Source of the DNA: Planctomycetota bacterium
GTDB taxonomy: Bacteria; Planctomycetota; UBA1135; JADKAF01
DNA length: 35,631 bases
NCBI GenBank assembly: GCA_016793245.1
Contig: JAEUHW010000227.1
Coordinates: forward strand, 1 to 35,631
Reading direction: 5' to 3'
This document shows, piece by piece, positions 8,983 through 16,511 of this stretch. Made by a program: the position numbers and the translations under genes. The notes under the pieces were generated by a model. The model saw only the letters and a list, made by a program, of their open reading frames with translations, was not told the origin of the DNA and ran no database searches. The first letter of the stretch is position 1. Each line of letters opens with the position of its first letter.

Positions 8983-9960
8983 ATGCAGATCGAGATCCTC
9001 GGCGCGGAATCGATGGGCGTGCGTTCGCTCGCCACCTTCGTCCGCGCCGGGGAGCACGCGTTCCTGATCGATCCCGGCGTCTCGCTGGCGCCGATGCGCC
9101 ACGCGCATCCGCCGCATCCGCTGGAGCTCGCGGCGCTGCTCGAGGTGCGCGAGGCGATCCAGCGCCGCGCCGAAGAGGCCGATGCGATCGTGGTGTCTCA
9201 TTACCACCACGATCACTACACCGCGTTCGAGGAGCGCGCGCTCGACGCGGCGGATGCCGCGGCCGCGCGCGCTCTCTACGCCGGACGGCCGCTCTTCGCG
9301 AAGCACCCGCGCTTGCAGATCAACGGCTCGCAGCGCCGCCGCGCCGAGGCGCTGTGGGCGGAGGCGGGGCTCAAGATCCAGCCGGCCGAGGGCGCGCATT
9401 GGCATGCGCTCGAGATCGGGCGCGCGGCGCCGCACGGGACGCGCGAGAGCAAGCAGGGCTTCGTCGCGATGAGCGCGCTGCGCGAAGGCAACGAGCTCTT
9501 CGTGCACGCCTCCGACATCCAGCTTCTCGACGCGGGCACCGTCGCGCGCCTGATCGATCTCGAGCCGACCGTCCTGCTCGTCTCGGGGCCGCCGCTCTAT
9601 CACCCCGCGGTCACCGACGCCGAGAGATCGCTGGGCTTGAAGCACTTGGCTCAGCTCGCACGCGCCCTGCCCGAGGTGATCGTCGATCATCACTTCCTGC
9701 GCTCGCAGCGCTTCCGCGAGGACGGCGAGCGCGCGTTCGCCGCCGCGGAGAAGGCCGGACACAGGCTGCACACCGCAGCGGAGCGCATGGGGCTCCCGAC
9801 GCAGCCGCTCGAGGATCGGCGTCCCGCGCTCTGGGAGGAGCGGCGCTATCCCAAGGACTTCGTCGAGCGTTGGCTCGCGGGCGAAGAGGAAGCGCGCGCG
9901 GAGGTCGAGCGCCTGCGCGGCGAGCGCCGCGCCGCGGCTCAGGCCGCGCGTCGACCGTAG
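8983..9960 (+). CDS. UPF0282-family metallo-beta-lactamase-fold hydrolase
   Basis: A 325-residue protein of the metallo-beta-lactamase fold. The N terminus MQIEILGAESMGVRSLATFV, followed by FLIDPGVSLAP, matches the opening of the UPF0282/COG2248 family, which is best known from archaea. The metal site HXHXDH is intact as H73, H75, D77 and H78 (SHYHHDHY), with a further HASDIQ strand and a VDHHFLR segment. It is probably a cytoplasmic metal-dependent hydrolase; the substrate of the family is unknown. It follows the PuuD-type gene by 10 bases and probably shares its transcript. Its last 22 bases overlap the convergent small membrane-protein gene. The Arg/Ala-rich C-terminal tail may be dispensable. 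Confidence 0.87.
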   Translation: MQIEILGAESMGVRSLATFVRAGEHAFLIDPGVSLAPMRHAHPPHPLELAALLEVREAIQRRAEEADAIVVSHYHHDHYTAFEERALDAADAAAARALYAGRPLFAKHPRLQINGSQRRRAEALWAEAGLKIQPAEGAHWHALEIGRAAPHGTRESKQGFVAMSALREGNELFVHASDIQLLDAGTVARLIDLEPTVLLVSGPPLYHPAVTDAERSLGLKHLAQLARALPEVIVDHHFLRSQRFREDGERAFAAAEKAGHRLHTAAERMGLPTQPLEDRRPALWEERRYPKDFVERWLAGEEEARAEVERLRGERRAAAQAARRP

Positions 9961-10109
9961 AGCACGACGAGGAAGAGCCAGACCAACGCGGCGAAGAGCC
10001 CGATCCAGCGTTCGCCCATGACGAAGAACGCGATCACCACCGCGAGCAGCAGGAGAGCGCGGAACGGCGTCATCGGGGCCGGCGGAGCTTCGGTGGGTTC
10101 GGCGTTCAT
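9939..10109 (-). CDS. Small two-helix membrane protein
   Basis: A 56-residue frame with a Pro-rich start (MNAEPTEAPPAP) and two hydrophobic helices, FRALLLLAVVIAFFVM and WIGLFAALVWLFLVVLY, ending in GRRAA. The clean helix-turn-helix hydrophobicity and positive C terminus argue that it is real despite its size. No ribosome site is evident, and the frame stays open upstream to a GTG/ATG region at 10175. It overlaps the end of the UPF0282 gene tail to tail by 22 bases and is divergent from the thioredoxin-fold gene. I do not recognise a family. It may be an inner-membrane anchor or a spurious frame. Confidence 0.5.
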   Translation of the reverse strand: MNAEPTEAPPAPMTPFRALLLLAVVIAFFVMGERWIGLFAALVWLFLVVLYGRRAA

Positions 10110-10173
10110 GGCGGGTTCGCGCGGGCGCGGGCGCACTCGTGCTCGGGGCTCGGGAGCGCTAGGCTCTATCGCC

Positions 10174-11376
10174 ATGAGCGCAACGTGGATGGCTACGGCG
10201 GCGATTGTCGGCGCGCTGGCGCCGCTCTTCCAGGACCCATCCGCGGAAACGCCGCTCGCGCGCGACTTCGCGGCGCTGCAGCAGCGCGGCCGCGCCTATC
10301 GCGAGCTCGTCGAACATCTGCGCGAAGCCGAGCCCGCCGAGCGCGAGCAGCTCGCCGCGGAGGAGCGGAAAGAGCGGGAGGCGCTGCAAGGCGCGTATCG
10401 CGCGTTCTTCGAAGCGCAGGCGAAGAGCGGGGTCTCCGAGGAGCTCGCCAGACACTTCGTGCAGAGCCTGCGCGATCCCGCGCTGAGCACGCTCTTTCCG
10501 ACCTGGGTCGCATGGGCGCTCGAGCACGGCGAGCCGCAAGCGTTCCTGGAAGCCCACGCGCGTTTGAAGAGCGCCGGCCTCGACGCCGCGAGCCTCGATC
10601 GCCTCGATCACCCGCGCGCCATCGCGCTCTTCGCCGCGGGTCGCGACGACGAAGCGCTCGAGCTCGCCGCACAGCGCGCGGCGGCGCTCGGCCCGCGCGG
10701 CTTGCTGCTGCTCGATGTCGCCGCTGCGGTGCATGCCGCGCGCGGCGAAGCGCCCAAGGCGAAAGCGCTCTACGAAGCCTGGCTCGCGGATTACGCCGAA
10801 GCCGAACCGCGCTACGCACCGCAGGTGCGCACGAAGGCGCAGCATCTCGGAGCGCCGGTGCCGAGCCTGGGCTCGCTCACGTGGATCGGCGCGCGCGGCG
10901 CGGAGCACGCGGGGTTCGCCACCGGAGAAGCGCTGAAGGGCTCCGTCGTCCTGCTCGACTTCTGGCAGAGCTGGTGCGGACCGTGCCGCGCGCAGATGAA
11001 GGAGCTCTCGCGCCTGCAGCGCGAGCTCGGTTCGAAGCTCCGCGCGATCGGGCTCTGCAAGGACGACGCGACGCCGAGTACCTCGGAGAAGCCCGGCAAC
11101 GACGGCTTCGATGCCGAAGGACAGCGCGTGCCCGCGCCGAGCATCGCGGGCGCCGCGTACGCGACCCACGTGCGGACACTCGTCGCCGCGCTCGAGCTCG
11201 ACTACCTCTTCGCCGTCGCTCCCGCGAGCTCGCGCATCCACGAGGACTTCGAAGTGCGCTCGTTCCCGACGCTGTGGGTGATCGACCGCGAGGGCCAGCT
11301 CGCCTGGATCGCCGCCGGCGCCGGCCCCGGCCTGCCGCTCCTCCTCCGCACCCTCGCCCAACGCCTCGCGCGCTGA
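10174..11376 (+). CDS. Exported TlpA-like thioredoxin-fold protein with helical N-terminal region
   Basis: About 400 residues. The N terminus (MSATWMATAAIVGALAPLF) looks like a short export signal. Residues about 30-225 are helical, Ala/Glu/Arg-rich and TPR-like. From about 228 a TlpA/ResA-type thioredoxin fold follows: VVLLDFWQSWCGPCRAQM carries the redox pair C268-X-X-C271, and SFPTLWVIDREG supplies the cis-proline (P365). Members of this fold reduce or oxidise cysteines of exported proteins, for example during cytochrome c maturation. The helical extension resembles planctomycete TlpA-like proteins. It stands alone on the plus strand, with the long inverted repeat 48 bases past its stop. 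Confidence 0.88.
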   Translation: MSATWMATAAIVGALAPLFQDPSAETPLARDFAALQQRGRAYRELVEHLREAEPAEREQLAAEERKEREALQGAYRAFFEAQAKSGVSEELARHFVQSLRDPALSTLFPTWVAWALEHGEPQAFLEAHARLKSAGLDAASLDRLDHPRAIALFAAGRDDEALELAAQRAAALGPRGLLLLDVAAAVHAARGEAPKAKALYEAWLADYAEAEPRYAPQVRTKAQHLGAPVPSLGSLTWIGARGAEHAGFATGEALKGSVVLLDFWQSWCGPCRAQMKELSRLQRELGSKLRAIGLCKDDATPSTSEKPGNDGFDAEGQRVPAPSIAGAAYATHVRTLVAALELDYLFAVAPASSRIHEDFEVRSFPTLWVIDREGQLAWIAAGAGPGLPLLLRTLAQRLAR

Positions 11377-11423
11377 TCGCCCGAATCCCACCGATCTCGC
11401 CGACTAGGCCAACTCCGCCGACC

Positions 11424-11500
11424 CCGGACGTACGGTGCCAGGAACGTTTTCACCGGGGTCTCCGACCCCGGTGAAAACGTTCCGGGCACCGTACGTCCGG
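11424..11500. repeat. Long near-perfect inverted repeat (REP-like palindrome)
   Basis: Two 37-base arms (11424-11460 and 11464-11500) are reverse complements at 36 of 37 positions, separated by a 3-base loop. The single mismatch is at 11440 against 11484. Each arm contains GGAACGTTTTCACCGGGGTC and GGACGTACGGTG. It lies between two plus-strand genes and is much longer than a normal terminator, with no T-run outside the stem. It looks like a repetitive extragenic palindrome or a small non-autonomous element, perhaps mobilised by a REP-associated transposase elsewhere. It could still stop transcription of the upstream gene. Only one copy is present in this window. Confidence 0.8.
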
Positions 11501-11605
11501 CATACCGAGGGTGGGGAATCGGAGAGCGGGGGTCACGCCGGGCCGGCGATCGCGGTGAGGGGGACGAGGCCGCGGATCGCGGTCGCTGAACTCGGAGACC
11601 GCGCC

Positions 11606-12070
11606 ATGAACTTCCTCCGCTCCCTCGCCGCCCTGCTCCTCCTCGCCGCTCCCGCCGCCGCGCAGACCACCGGCTTCCCGTTCGTGAACGACCTCACCGT
11701 GAACGGGTTCCTCTCCGGCTCGACGTCGTGCAACTTCACGAACCAGACCGGCAACCCGCTCACCTTCCAGATCACGGCGGCGCCGAACGCGCCGGTGCTG
11801 CTGATCTTCGATACCTATCCCTGCGTCGCGAACACGATCCCGCTGCCGCCGAGCATGTGCTACGGGATGCTGATCCCGCAGTCCTTCGATCTCTCGCTCG
11901 CACCGGGCGCGTTCCTCTGGACCTGGCCGGGTGCGACGAACGCCGCGGGCTTCTTCACCGTGACCTTCCCCGCCTCTTCGAGCCCGATCCGCTTTTCGGT
12001 GCAAGGGCTCGTGATCGATCCGATCTGCACGCCCTTCTTGCTGACCCAGGCCTATCAGGTCTCCGCCTGA
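11606..12070 (+). CDS. Small secreted protein made of the recurring C-terminal module
   Basis: A 154-residue protein with an ATG eight bases after GGAG. A signal peptide (MNFLRSLAALLLLAAPAAAQ) is followed by a single beta-rich domain: GNPLTFQITAAPNAPVLLIF, SFDLSLAPG, NAAGFFTVTFP and VQGLVIDPICTPFLLTQAYQV. The order of these strands matches the C-terminal module of the larger secreted proteins at 12129, 24305 and 28811, so this protein is essentially that module alone. It has four cysteines that could form disulfides outside the cell. Function unknown. Confidence 0.82.
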   Translation: MNFLRSLAALLLLAAPAAAQTTGFPFVNDLTVNGFLSGSTSCNFTNQTGNPLTFQITAAPNAPVLLIFDTYPCVANTIPLPPSMCYGMLIPQSFDLSLAPGAFLWTWPGATNAAGFFTVTFPASSSPIRFSVQGLVIDPICTPFLLTQAYQVSA

Positions 12071-12128
12071 GCTCGGGATCGGCCCGGGGAGGGAGCACCT
12101 CGACGCTCGAGAGCGCTAGAGCGCGCGA

Positions 12129-13529
12129 TCAGAAGTTCGCGCGCAGCGCGTTCGAGAACGCGAAGCCCTGGGGTGCGCCGCCATCGGGGAGCAGCGCTTG
12201 CAGGTAGAGCGCAGCGCCGGCGGGCGCGTCGGGCGCCGGCCAGGTCCAGCTCAGCGCGGCGTAGCCCGAAGCGTCGGTGAGCAGCGCGACGGTGACGTCG
12301 GGCGGGAACGCGACCAAGGTCCCGCCGAAGACCGGGATGGGCGTGGATTGGAGCGAGGCGACGAGCAGAGCGACGCCGTTCGCGGCGACGTTCGAGAGCT
12401 CGACGCCGGCGCCGAAGCCGGCCTTCGAGTAGCCGCTGCCTTGGAGGAGCGGAGCGCCGAGGGTGCCGGCGAGCGCGCTGCCGAGGTCGGTCCAGCTCTG
12501 CGGCAGATCGATCACGAACGCGTAGCCGTTCCAGTTGGAGTCGAGGCCGCTGCCCGAGCAGCGCCGGCCGTCGCGCGAGATCGAATCGAGGCGCTCGATC
12601 GCGAGCCCCGTCGGGACGTTCCAGCCGTAGCGCAGCGCGAGATCATCGGCCATCACCACCCCGCCGCCGCGCGTCCAGATCCAGCCGCGGCGGATCGCCC
12701 ACGGTCCGCTCCCGAGCGTGCCGACCACCACGCCGCCGTCATCCGAGACGCCGAGCGCGTAGGAAGACGGATCTTGCAGCAAGGCGCCGATCGAGATCAC
12801 GCCTTGCGGGCCGGCGACGAACGCGCCCTCCGAGTCTTCGCCGCAGTAGTAGGTGCCGTCGGTGCTGAAGCCCCAGACGTTGCCGATGCCGACGGGATCG
12901 GCGGTGCGCACGCGCGGGAAGTCCTGGACGCCGTTCGCATCCCAGCGGCACGCGCGCCAAGCACCGGTGGTCGGATCCTCGTCCCAACCGCCGATCCAGC
13001 GACCATCACCGCTCACCGCGTTCGCGCGAGCGTTCGGGCCCTGCTTCGCGAGCTGGATCATCTGGCTGCCCTGATCCCAGCGGAACGGCTGCGCGACGCA
13101 CGCGTTCCACGCGAGTCCCACCACCGTCGAGCCGTCGTCGTCGATCGCCCACGGCGTTCCGAGATCGGGGCAACCCACCGTCGAACCGCCGATGCCGCCC
13201 AAGTGCGACCAGCCGCCGGCGGCGCGCCAGAGCGCGGGGTTGTCGACCTGCAGCGCCGGGTCCGTCGCCGTACCCGCCACGACCTGGCCGTCACCGGAGA
13301 GCGCCATCACCATCGTGCCACCGCTGATCGCGGTGACGCCGGAGGCCGCGCGCCAGAGGAACGGGCCGTTCGCGTCGTAGCCGAGGAGGGCGCTGCCGTC
13401 GCGCGACATCGCGGTCGAGCTCGCGCCGCTGCTCACGACTTGGAGGCCGCCCTGGGCGGCGGCGAGCGAAGCGAAGGCGGAGGAGAGCGCGAGCAGTGCC
13501 GCGCCGCGGGATGCGAAGTGAGACGCCAT
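12129..13529 (-). CDS. Secreted HAF-repeat protein with C-terminal beta module
   Basis: About 466 residues. GGAG nine bases upstream of the ATG at 13529 supports this start over the longer frame. A signal peptide ends near SLAAAQGG. Residues about 30-340 hold repeats of the HAF type: an hxFxWxxxxGxxxL strand alternating with a GxxVVG strand (for example GPFLWRAASGVTAI, PALWRAAGGWSHLGG, QPFRWDQGSQM, YYCGEDSEGAF), a propeller-like arrangement. Residues about 375-466 are the recurring module (GVALLVASLQSTPIPVFGG, DASGYAALSWTWP, LYLQALLPDG, FSNAL). HAF proteins are extracellular and their activity is not established. It is convergent with the small secreted gene, 58 bases away. Confidence 0.85.
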   Translation of the reverse strand: MASHFASRGAALLALSSAFASLAAAQGGLQVVSSGASSTAMSRDGSALLGYDANGPFLWRAASGVTAISGGTMVMALSGDGQVVAGTATDPALQVDNPALWRAAGGWSHLGGIGGSTVGCPDLGTPWAIDDDGSTVVGLAWNACVAQPFRWDQGSQMIQLAKQGPNARANAVSGDGRWIGGWDEDPTTGAWRACRWDANGVQDFPRVRTADPVGIGNVWGFSTDGTYYCGEDSEGAFVAGPQGVISIGALLQDPSSYALGVSDDGGVVVGTLGSGPWAIRRGWIWTRGGGVVMADDLALRYGWNVPTGLAIERLDSISRDGRRCSGSGLDSNWNGYAFVIDLPQSWTDLGSALAGTLGAPLLQGSGYSKAGFGAGVELSNVAANGVALLVASLQSTPIPVFGGTLVAFPPDVTVALLTDASGYAALSWTWPAPDAPAGAALYLQALLPDGGAPQGFAFSNALRANF

Positions 13530-13684
13530 GAGTTCGAGCTCCGGTTGCGGGGTCCGAGCGCCAGGCGGAGGTGCACCTGCTGCGCTCATCCTTGGTTCTG
13601 CCGCCGGGGTCGTTTCCGGGGTCGGAAAGCAGCTTCGTCTTTCCGGGGAACCGCGGACCGTCGGCGCGCGTAGCGCCGCGCGCT

Positions 13685-15277
13685 TCAGCTCCGGCGAAAG
13701 CGCCAGCCCAGAGGTGCGCCGGCGTTATCGGCGACGAGCGCCGGTCGTTCGCGCGCGAGCAGCGCTTCCCAAGCCAACGCTTGCTCGACCAGCCGCTCGG
13801 GAGCCGCGGCACCGAGCTCGCCCCACTCGGGGCGCGAGGGATCGGCGATGGCTTGCAGCTCGATCGCGGGCAGGAAGAGCGCCAGGCCCGGATGCGCCGC
13901 GAGCCACTGCTCGATCTGTGCTACGAAGCGACGTGGATCGAGCTCCAGCACTTCGCGACCGAGATAACCGATCGAGCCCAAGCGCGTCTCGGTGCGCAAC
14001 CCCGCGACGGCTTCGCCGGGCTCGAGAGAACGACCGAGCTGCAGCACGCGCTCGAAGGCACCCTCGTCGCGGAAGGGCGGCAAGCGACTCCCGCTGACAT
14101 GCGCGACCTGCAGCGTCGCGAGCAAGAGCAGCGCCGAAGCGGCCACGAAGGCGACCCGAGCATTGCGCAGGGCAGGCACGGCGGATGCGAGCAAGAACCC
14201 GAGCGCTGCGACATGCCCGAGCTCGAAGTCGAAGTAACCGCACTCCCACCACGCGAAGAAGACGACGCGCAGCACGAGATAGGCCCCCGCGGCGAGCGCG
14301 AGCGCGCGCGACCTTATCGAGCGCAGCCCGGCGATCAGCGCCGCGAGCGCGAGCAACGGAACGACATACGCTCCGACGAGCGCGAAGCTCGGCGCGTGCC
14401 ACGCCGCCCACCACGGGAACACACTCTCGCCGAGGCGCTGCAGCTCGAGGGGCAGGCGCGCCTCGAAGTAGCGTTCGATGATGCCGTAGCGCCCATCCTC
14501 TTGATAGCCGGCGAACCACGAGCCGAAGCCCTTCGGCGCGAAGCTCGTGCCTTGCACGAAGAGCAGGTAGACCGCGCCATAGATCGCGGCGGTGATGCCG
14601 AGCGAGAGCGCCGCCACGAGCGCGCCGCGCTGCGTCCCCTTCGCGAAGCCATGCACGCTCCAGATCCCGAGCGCATACGCAGGCAAGCAGAGCCCATAGT
14701 CCTCGCGCAGCGCGAAGCCGAGAGCGATCAGCGCGATCGGAAGTGCTGAGCGCCGGCGCAGCGGATCCTCGCGGCGCTCGAAGAGCAGCGTCGCGAAGAG
14801 CGCCGCGACGCAGGCATGCGCCGGCGCATAGGTCTCCGAGACGCTGGAGAAGCACCAGTACGGGAACGCGGTCGCGACGAAGAGCGCGAGCGTCGCCGCG
14901 ATCGCGTTCCCCGCGCCGAGGCGCCGCGCGAGCAAGAAGGTACACGCGACCCCCAAGGCCCCACCGAGCGCCGAGAGTATCTGGTGCGCGCGCAGCGAGG
15001 TCTCGATGCCGGCGCCGCAGAAGGGCTCGAGCGCGAGCATCAGCCCGCGCGCGAGGTAGTGGTAGAGCACGTGGTGCGGGTGCGCGAGCTGCGCCGATAC
15101 GCCGTCGACGGCCCATCGCGCGTAGTGCATCCCGTCGTCGGCCCAGAGCAGCGCGAAGGCGCGCGGCGAGAAGGTCGCGAGATACAGTGAGAACGCCGCG
15201 GCGCCGCAGAGCAGCGCGCCGCGCCATGCTCCGCGCGCGGCATCCGCCGCTGCTCCTGCGTTCTCGCCGCCTGTCAT
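13685..15277 (-). CDS. Polytopic membrane protein, GT-C glycosyltransferase-like
   Basis: A 530-residue protein with about ten hydrophobic segments across residues 20-395 and a soluble C-terminal domain of about 130 residues. Near the first helix there is a loop with an acidic pair, LLWADDGMHYARW (D47, D48), and then AHPHHVLYHYLARG. The same arrangement, an acidic loop after helix 1 followed by a His/Pro-rich helix start, occurs in GT-C enzymes such as DUF2723 and PMT-type transferases that use polyprenyl-phosphate sugars. A polyprenyl-phosphate sugar donor is plausible given the DPM1-like gene earlier in the window. It is divergent from the cytochrome gene, 144 bases away. Other polytopic families cannot be excluded. 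Confidence 0.72.
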   Translation of the reverse strand: MTGGENAGAAADAARGAWRGALLCGAAAFSLYLATFSPRAFALLWADDGMHYARWAVDGVSAQLAHPHHVLYHYLARGLMLALEPFCGAGIETSLRAHQILSALGGALGVACTFLLARRLGAGNAIAATLALFVATAFPYWCFSSVSETYAPAHACVAALFATLLFERREDPLRRRSALPIALIALGFALREDYGLCLPAYALGIWSVHGFAKGTQRGALVAALSLGITAAIYGAVYLLFVQGTSFAPKGFGSWFAGYQEDGRYGIIERYFEARLPLELQRLGESVFPWWAAWHAPSFALVGAYVVPLLALAALIAGLRSIRSRALALAAGAYLVLRVVFFAWWECGYFDFELGHVAALGFLLASAVPALRNARVAFVAASALLLLATLQVAHVSGSRLPPFRDEGAFERVLQLGRSLEPGEAVAGLRTETRLGSIGYLGREVLELDPRRFVAQIEQWLAAHPGLALFLPAIELQAIADPSRPEWGELGAAAPERLVEQALAWEALLARERPALVADNAGAPLGWRFRRS

Positions 15278-15421
15278 CGTTGCTCTTCTCGACCTTCCGC
15301 CGTGTGGCGCCCGAGGGGAGGGCGGAGATCTTGCCGTCTCGCGTGGACGGGCGGGAAGCGCGAGTAGGATCGCGCGCCTCTTCGCACCGACTCCGGTCCT
15401 GCCCCTCCTGCCCCGCGATCG

Positions 15422-16471
15422 ATGACCCGCTCGCTGCTGCTCGGCCTGCCCGCCCTCACCGTCTTGCTCGCGTTCGCTCCTTCAGCGCCGCGGCCCGACC
15501 GCGCAACGCGCGCCCCTGCGGCAACGCGCGCGCTCGCGACGGACGCGGCGAGCTGCGCCGATTGTCACGCCGAGATCCAGCGCGAGTGGGCGAGCTCGCT
15601 GCACGGAACGGCCTGGACGAACGAGAGCTATCAGCGCGCGCTGAAGCGCCGGAAGGGCGCGCAGCGCGACGCTTGCCTCCCCTGCCACGTACCGCAGCCG
15701 CTCGGCGCCGCACAGCTCGAAGCGCAGGAGGGCGAGCGCGCCGCCGCGCCGCAGGCGCGCACCGTCGATCTGCACGCCGGCGTCGACTGCGCCACCTGCC
15801 ATCGCGCCGACGACGGCGCGATGCTCGGACCGTTCGGAGGTCCGAGCTCCGCGCACGCATCGCGCCAGGACGCGCGCTTCGATCCCGCGCGCGTCGATCG
15901 CCTCTGCCTCGCCTGCCACGCCACCGAGATCGGCCCCGTGCTCCCGCTCGGGCAAGACTTCCTCTCCGCCCCGGCGCGCGAGCCCGCGGCATCCTGCGGT
16001 GGATGCCACATGCCCGCGGTCGAACGTGCGATGGCGACCGCCGCGACCGGAGAACCCGCGCCGCCGGTGCGCCAGGGCCGGAGCCACGCGCTCCGCGGCG
16101 CACGCGATGCCGGCTTGCTCGCGGAGACGCTCGACTTCGAGCTCGAGCGCCTCGCGAGCGGTGCTCTCGCTCTGCGCGTGAAGAACACGGGCGCCGCGCA
16201 TCGCACGCCGGGGCTGGTCGGTCGCAAGTGGCAGATCGACTTGGAGCTCGCGCCGGCGAGCGCGACGCCGCCCGGCGCGAAAGCGCCGAAGCCGCGCAAG
16301 GCCAGTTTCGAGATCCGCCACGACGAGGCGTTGCTGCCGCTCGCCGAGCGGAGCTTCGAGATCGACGCCCGCGAGCTCGCCGGCCCGCTCGTCGCGAAGG
16401 TCCGCGCGAGCTATCGCTTGGAAGGCAAGGAGAGCATCGCCCTGCCATTCCGCGAGCTCGAGCTCCGCTGA
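15422..16471 (+). CDS. Exported five-heme cytochrome c
   Basis: A 349-residue protein with an N-terminal signal (MTRSLLLGLPALTVLLAFA) and five CXXCH heme sites: C45-H49, C85-H89, C123-H127, C162-H166 and C192-H196. Extra histidines, such as that in SLHGTAW, could be axial ligands. Residues about 225-349 lack heme sites and form a beta-rich domain that opens LRVKNTGAAHRTPG, the kind of tail found in multiheme cytochrome c-554-like proteins. It should carry electrons in the periplasm. There is no neighbouring reductase or oxidase gene, so donor and acceptor are unknown. No ribosome site is obvious at the ATG. Confidence 0.9.
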   Translation: MTRSLLLGLPALTVLLAFAPSAPRPDRATRAPAATRALATDAASCADCHAEIQREWASSLHGTAWTNESYQRALKRRKGAQRDACLPCHVPQPLGAAQLEAQEGERAAAPQARTVDLHAGVDCATCHRADDGAMLGPFGGPSSAHASRQDARFDPARVDRLCLACHATEIGPVLPLGQDFLSAPAREPAASCGGCHMPAVERAMATAATGEPAPPVRQGRSHALRGARDAGLLAETLDFELERLASGALALRVKNTGAAHRTPGLVGRKWQIDLELAPASATPPGAKAPKPRKASFEIRHDEALLPLAERSFEIDARELAGPLVAKVRASYRLEGKESIALPFRELELR

Positions 16472-16511
16472 CCGACGGCGGCGCTCCGCTCGCGCATCAC
16501 GCGCGTCTGCG

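Noticed and set aside
12071..12128. Small dyads such as CGCTCGAGAGCG between two convergent genes
   Set aside because: The stems are only about five bases and have no T-run, so they cannot be called a terminator.
13530..13684. Short hairpins (CGGAAAG/CTTTCCG and GCGCGC repeats) in the gap between the HAF and GT-C-like genes
   Set aside because: The stems of six or seven bases are expected by chance in such GC-rich sequence.
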